From: Candidatus Hydrogenedentota bacterium | GTDB taxonomy: Bacteria; Hydrogenedentota; Hydrogenedentia; Hydrogenedentales; JAGMZX01 | DNA length: 11,871 nt | Reading direction: 5' to 3' | Assembly: GCA_029556545.1 (NCBI GenBank) | Contig: JAKQEQ010000163.1 | Coordinates: 1-11,871, forward strand | Part shown: positions 8,634 through 11,871 of the stretch, piece after piece | How the letters are laid out: each line of letters begins with the position of its first letter | Numbering within the stretch: the stretch's first letter is position 1 | Notes under the pieces: generated by a model | What the model was told of the DNA's origin: nothing | The model's database searches: none | What the model saw: only the letters and a program-made list of their open reading frames with translations | Made by a program: the position numbers and the translations under genes

Positions 8634-9998
8634 GTGGTTGAACCGTTTGTCGCGAAATCGCTGACCGGTTGGGGGCGCATCGCGCCGCGGGTGTGCCATG
8701 TCTACCGGCCGGAGAAACCCCGGCTTATCGAGAACATCCTGCGCGATCTCTCGCAGCCGCATTTTATCGCGCGCGGTCTGGGCCGCAGTTACGGCGACAC
8801 GGCGGTGAACGAAGGAGGCGGCGTAATCGATTTCGCGCGGTTGAACCGCATGATGCGCTTCGACCCCGCCACCGGCGTCCTCGAATGCGAGGCGGGCGTC
8901 ACGCTCGCGGAGATCATCGAGACCTTTCTTCCACGCGGCTTTTTCCTGCCCGTCACGCCGGGCACCAAGTTCGTCACGGTGGGCGGCGCTATCGCGAACG
9001 ATGTACACGGCAAGAACCATCACCGGGATGGCACGTTCGGGCAATTCGTCCTTGATTTCGGTCTCTATACGCCCGAGGGCCACCTGCTGCTTTGTTCTCC
9101 CGAGGACAACCCCGACCTGTTCTGGGCGACCGTCGGCGGCATCGGCCTCACCGGCGTCATCCTGACCGCACGCATTCGCCTTCAGCCCGTGCGCAGCGCG
9201 TATATCGTGGCGGACTACCATAAGTCCCGCGACCTCGATGATGCCTTGGCCACGTTCGAGGCCTCAGACGCGCGCTACCAGTATTCCGTCGCGTGGGTGG
9301 ATTGCCTCGCCCGCGGCGCGATGCTCGGCCGATGCATTCTCATGCGGGGGAATCACGCCGATCCGGCGCAATTGCCGGGGAGCCTCGCCGCGAAGCCCTT
9401 CGACGTCCGCCCCCGCCGCGACAAGCGCGTGCCCGTCGATTGTCCCGCGTTTCTCCTGAATCCCCTGAACGTCCGCGTCTTCAACAACCTGTTCTACGGC
9501 ATGCACCGCTCCGTCGAGGGGCAAATCATCGACTACGATCGGTATTTCTATCCCCTTGACCAGATTCACGACTGGAACCGCCTCTATGGCAGACGCGGGT
9601 TCGTGCAATACCAGGCCACGCTGCCGACCGAGAGTGCGAAGGGGCTTGTGGCGCTCCTTGAACGCCTCAGCACCGAGCGACGCGGCTCGTTCCTGGGCGT
9701 GCTGAAGCGATTCGGCGACGCGGGCCCCGGCCTCCTGTCCCATCCGATGAAAGGCTACACGCTCACCCTCGACATTCCGAACCGGACCGGGCTCGTGCCG
9801 TTTCTGCGCGAACTCGACCGGATACTTCTCGATCACGGCGGGCGTCTTTACCTGGCGAAAGACGCCGTCGCCGCGCCCGAGACGGTCGCGGTCATGTACC
9901 CCGATCTGGACCGGTTTCGCGAGATCAAGGGCCGCGTCGACCCGGAGAACCGGCTGTCGTCCTCGATGGCGCGCAGGCTCGGCATTGTAGGCGTGTAG
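8634..9998 (+). CDS. dprE1: DprE1-like FAD oxidase, decaprenylphosphoryl-beta-D-ribose 2'-oxidase
   Basis: This 454-residue VAO-type flavoenzyme is expected to oxidise the 2'-OH of polyprenyl-phospho-ribose to the keto intermediate, the first half of epimerisation to arabinose. Motifs follow mycobacterial DprE1: TGWGR near the N-terminus (residues 11-15), GLGRSYGDTAVN (48-59), PGTKFVTVGGAIANDVHGKNHH (109-130, FAD-binding), FWATVGGIGLTG (163-174), WNRLYG..GFVQYQ (314-327) and RLYLAKDA (404-411) with the conserved active-site Lys409. The position of mycobacterial Cys387, the benzothiazinone target in the WNICVDFP stretch, is Thr378 here (GYTLTLDIP). The start is taken as GTG at 8634 because it matches the mycobacterial N-terminus and follows the promoter candidate. 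An in-frame ATG at 8535 adds 33 Arg-rich, unconserved residues. No clear ribosome-binding site precedes the GTG. The next gene follows after 13 bases. Confidence 0.9.
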   Translation: MVEPFVAKSLTGWGRIAPRVCHVYRPEKPRLIENILRDLSQPHFIARGLGRSYGDTAVNEGGGVIDFARLNRMMRFDPATGVLECEAGVTLAEIIETFLPRGFFLPVTPGTKFVTVGGAIANDVHGKNHHRDGTFGQFVLDFGLYTPEGHLLLCSPEDNPDLFWATVGGIGLTGVILTARIRLQPVRSAYIVADYHKSRDLDDALATFEASDARYQYSVAWVDCLARGAMLGRCILMRGNHADPAQLPGSLAAKPFDVRPRRDKRVPVDCPAFLLNPLNVRVFNNLFYGMHRSVEGQIIDYDRYFYPLDQIHDWNRLYGRRGFVQYQATLPTESAKGLVALLERLSTERRGSFLGVLKRFGDAGPGLLSHPMKGYTLTLDIPNRTGLVPFLRELDRILLDHGGRLYLAKDAVAAPETVAVMYPDLDRFREIKGRVDPENRLSSSMARRLGIVGV

Positions 9999-10011
9999 GA
10001 AGGACGAAGGC

Positions 10012-10782
10012 ATGGGTCGCAATCCCTTAGATAGCGCGAACAAGACCGCCGTCATCCTCGGCGCGGCCTCGACTGTCGCCCGTTCCATCGCGATGGAATT
10101 CGCGCGGGGCGGTTACGCCCTCGTCCTGGCTGACTGTGACCACGAGGAAACCGCGCGCATCGCCGCCGACGTGGCCCTGCGCTTCGACGTCGCATGCCAC
10201 GCCGTCCCGTTCGACGCCACCGCCTACTGCACGCACCGCCCCTTTCTCGAAGAGTGCCGCCGCATCCTCGGGGTCGAGCCGCAAGGCGTCGTCCTCTGTT
10301 TCGGCTACATGCCCGAGCAGCGCGAGGCCCAGGAGGATTTCGCCAAGGCCCAGCGCGCCATCGACACGAACCTCACGGGGGCAATCTCGGTCCTCGAACT
10401 TTTCGCGAGTGCGTTCGAGGCGCGCCGGGGCGGGTTCATCGTCGGGCTGTCGTCGGTCGCGGGCGACCGGGGCCGCAAAGCGAACTACATCTACGGCGCG
10501 GCAAAGGCGGGGCTGACGTGCTTTCTGTCCGGGTTGCGGAATCGGCTGCATACCGCGGGCGTGCACGTCCTTACCGTGAAGCCCGGCTTCATGGACACGA
10601 AAATGACCTACGGTATGCCGTTGCCGGGGCCGCTTGTCGCGTCGCCCGGTCAGGCCGCCCGGGCAATCGTCCGCGCCCTGCGCAAGGGGAAAGACGAGGT
10701 TTACGTGCGCTTCTTCTGGCGCTACATCATGCTGATCATTCGGAACATCCCTGAATGGCAGTTCAAGAAGATGAACATCTAG
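10012..10782 (+). CDS. dprE2: DprE2-like short-chain dehydrogenase/reductase
   Basis: This 256-residue SDR is the expected partner of the oxidase upstream: an NAD(P)H-dependent reductase turning polyprenyl-phospho-2'-keto-erythro-pentofuranose into the arabinose form. The cofactor loop is ILGAASTVARSIA (residues 15-27), the GAxSxVA variant instead of TGxxxGIG, as in DprE2-type enzymes. Further motifs are TNLTG (119-123), GLSSVAG (145-151, catalytic Ser) and YGAAK (Tyr161, Lys165), then KPGFMDTKM (190-198). The C-terminal segment FFWRYIMLIIRNIPEWQFKKMNI region (234-256) is hydrophobic and basic, probably a membrane-contacting tail suited to a lipid-linked substrate. AGGA at 10001-10004 lies 7 bases before the ATG. 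Neighbours of both required functions make the DprE2 role likely. Alone, the sequence would be called only a generic SDR. Confidence 0.87.
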   Translation: MGRNPLDSANKTAVILGAASTVARSIAMEFARGGYALVLADCDHEETARIAADVALRFDVACHAVPFDATAYCTHRPFLEECRRILGVEPQGVVLCFGYMPEQREAQEDFAKAQRAIDTNLTGAISVLELFASAFEARRGGFIVGLSSVAGDRGRKANYIYGAAKAGLTCFLSGLRNRLHTAGVHVLTVKPGFMDTKMTYGMPLPGPLVASPGQAARAIVRALRKGKDEVYVRFFWRYIMLIIRNIPEWQFKKMNI

Positions 10783-10788
10783 GAAGGG
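10781..10788 (+). promoter_or_regulatory. Ribosome-binding site deciding the start of the UbiA-family gene
   Basis: AGGAAGGG overlaps the stop codon of the preceding gene and lies 8 bases before the ATG at 10797. An in-frame ATG at 10755, inside the reductase gene, has no such site and adds 14 hydrophilic residues. Confidence 0.7.
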
Positions 10789-10796
10789 ATGCGATC

Positions 10797-11690
10797 ATGA
10801 CCACCGCCGCCGATATCAGCGTGCCGCGCGCCGTGCTCCAGGTCATGCGTCCCTATCAGTGGACCAAGAACCTGCTCGTGCTCGCCGCGCTCATCTTCGC
10901 CGGGCAGGCCCTTATCCCGGCCCAAGCGGCGCGCGCGCTGGTCGCGTTCGCGGCGTTCTGCCTCGTTTCGAGCGGCGCATACATCTTCAATGACCTCCTC
11001 GATATGGAGCAGGACCGGGCCCACCCCAAGAAACGCAGGCGGCCCCTAGCCAGCGGGGCCTTGTCCGCGCCCCTGGCCGTCGCGATCATGATCATCTTGC
11101 TCGCGGGCGGCGTCACCGCCGCATGGGCGATTCATCCGCGGTTCTTGCTCGCGTTGCTCTTTTATCTCGCGCTGACGGTCAGCTACACGGTCGTCTGGAA
11201 ACATTTCATTATCATCGATGTGATCGTAGTGGCTTTGGGTTTCGTCGTGCGGGCCGTCGCGGGCGCGATCGCGCTCGACGTCGTTTTCTCGAAATGGCTC
11301 GTGGTCTGCACCCTCTTTCTGGCGCTGTTTCTCTCGCTGAGCAAACGCCGGCACGAGATCACGCTCCTCGAGCAGGACGCCGGCGACCACCGGCCCGTGC
11401 TCCACTACTACACGACGCAGTACCTCGATGCGCTCATCCACATCATGGCTGGCGGCACGCTGCTGACCTACACCATCTACACCTGTTCCCCCGAAGTTGT
11501 CGCGAAATTCGGCACGGACAAGATGTACGTCACGCTGCCTTTCGTCGTGTACGGCCTGTTCCGCTACCTCTATCTTGTCCAGCATAAGACCGGTGGCGGC
11601 GACCCGAGCGGCACGTTGCTCCAAGATTGGCCCCTCGGCCTTACCGTGCTCCTCTGGGGCCTTGCGAATATCATCATCATCTACGCCTAG
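10797..11690 (+). CDS. UbiA-family polyprenyl-phosphate phosphoribosyltransferase (DPPR synthase-like)
   Basis: This 297-residue integral membrane prenyltransferase-fold protein most likely transfers 5-phosphoribose from PRPP to polyprenyl phosphate, the entry step to lipid-linked arabinose. The N-terminal RPYQWTKNLLV (residues 18-28) and the Asp-rich motif NDLLDMEQDRAHPKKRRRPLASG region (65-87; Asn65, Asp66, Asp69, Asp73) are typical of the DPPR synthase branch rather than of ubiquinone or heme UbiA enzymes. SKRRHE (182-187) lies on the second cytoplasmic loop, and RYLYL..HKTGGGDPSGTLLQDWPL (256-280) is a further family signature. About nine hydrophobic segments are visible. The start is ATG at 10797. 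It is the last gene of the operon, 14 bases after the reductase. The phosphatase that removes the 5-phosphate is missing. The lipid may be undecaprenyl rather than decaprenyl. The gene symbol is left empty because ubiA is also used for unrelated substrates. Confidence 0.88.
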   Translation: MTTAADISVPRAVLQVMRPYQWTKNLLVLAALIFAGQALIPAQAARALVAFAAFCLVSSGAYIFNDLLDMEQDRAHPKKRRRPLASGALSAPLAVAIMIILLAGGVTAAWAIHPRFLLALLFYLALTVSYTVVWKHFIIIDVIVVALGFVVRAVAGAIALDVVFSKWLVVCTLFLALFLSLSKRRHEITLLEQDAGDHRPVLHYYTTQYLDALIHIMAGGTLLTYTIYTCSPEVVAKFGTDKMYVTLPFVVYGLFRYLYLVQHKTGGGDPSGTLLQDWPLGLTVLLWGLANIIIIYA

Positions 11691-11741
11691 CATCCCCCGT
11701 CTCGTACTCGTACTACTCCGAAAATCGACGCGCTTTGGAGT

Positions 11742-11811
11742 GCTGGAGCTTGCTCCAGCTTTCCCGTCCAGCAAGCTAGCTTGCCGGACAAGAGCGCAAG
11801 CAAGCTTGCGC
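11742..11811. repeat. Cluster of three strong palindromes sharing an AGC/CTTGC core
   Basis: Hairpin 1: GCTGGAGC/GCTCCAGC (11742-11749, 11752-11759), followed by TTT. Hairpin 2: GTCC-A-GCAAGCTAGCTTGC-C-GGAC (11766-11789), whose 14-base core is fully self-complementary. Hairpin 3: GCGCAAGC/GCTTGCGC (11794-11801, 11804-11811). They sit 51 bases after the operon stop. They look like a REP/BIME-type intergenic repeat. Hairpin 1 may also serve as a weak terminator. Confidence 0.7.
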
Positions 11812-11840
11812 AGTCCACATGCGTCGCGCACTTTCATCCT

Positions 11841-11858
11841 CTGCGGGAGAAACCGCAG
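11841..11858. repeat. Stem-loop CTGCGG/CCGCAG
   Basis: A perfect 6-bp stem (11841-11846, 11853-11858) with loop GAGAAA, followed by GTTT. It is distinct in sequence from the cluster before it. Its role is unknown. Confidence 0.45.
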
Positions 11859-11871
11859 GTTTCATGACAAC

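Larger units (their letters stand above)
11691..11871. other. Gene-free end of window with tandem palindromes
   Basis: No credible gene is seen in the last 181 bases. The segment opens with short CTCGTA repeats (11701-11712), then the palindrome cluster at 11742-11811 and another hairpin at 11841-11858. Confidence 0.6.

Noticed and set aside
8151-9221. 356-codon - strand open frame spanning the divergent promoter
   Set aside because: It covers parts of two real genes and the intergenic region in the wrong frame.

Overview
The window is a GC-rich bacterial chromosome segment with eight genes. They form three blocks: a flagellar gene pair on the + strand, two secreted-protein genes and two sulfatase genes on the - strand, and a three-gene + strand operon for polyprenyl-phospho-arabinose. 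Three traits fit a free-living Gram-negative-type bacterium such as Candidatus Hydrogenedentota or a relative: long Glu-Gly dipeptide linkers in secreted proteins with dockerin/EF-hand-like ends, Tat-exported sulfatases, and repeated intergenic palindromes. That placement is inference; the window has no rRNA or other phylogenetic marker.

Layout. Positions 1-383 hold the C-terminal end of flhF, which overlaps flhG (376-1233) by 8 bases. Together they are the GTPase/ATPase pair that sets flagellar position and number. A convergent inverted repeat follows. Positions 1270-3720 (-) encode an 816-residue secreted protein: an unknown N-terminal region, a pure 46-unit (Glu-Gly) linker, a proprotein-convertase P-like domain and two dockerin-like repeats. 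Its leader carries a terminator-like hairpin. Positions 3971-5509 (-) encode a 512-residue secreted protein with an 11-unit (Glu-Gly) linker, two EF-hand loops and a hydrophobic/Arg-rich C-terminal anchor. Positions 5695-7110 and 7121-8482 (-) are two formylglycine sulfatases with Tat-type leaders. The first resembles arylsulfatase A. The second closely resembles sulfamidase (heparan N-sulfatase, SGSH). They are 10 bases apart and probably one operon.

A 151-base divergent promoter region separates the sulfatases from a tight + strand operon. It encodes a DprE1-type FAD oxidase (8634-9998), a DprE2-type short-chain reductase (10012-10782) and a UbiA-family phosphoribosyl transferase (10797-11690). 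In mycobacteria the same three activities turn polyprenyl phosphate plus PRPP into polyprenyl-phospho-D-arabinofuranose, after a phosphatase step whose gene is not seen here. The expected product is a lipid-linked donor for arabinosylating a surface polymer or protein. The last 181 bases contain no gene but hold a cluster of strong palindromes.

No CRISPR array, tRNA, rRNA or transposase gene was seen. No gene-free stretch exceeds 300 bases. The best candidates for new biology are the arabinose-donor operon outside Actinobacteria, the divergent coding of the two Glu-Gly tracts, the C-terminal anchor of the 512-residue protein, the leader hairpin and the palindrome clusters.
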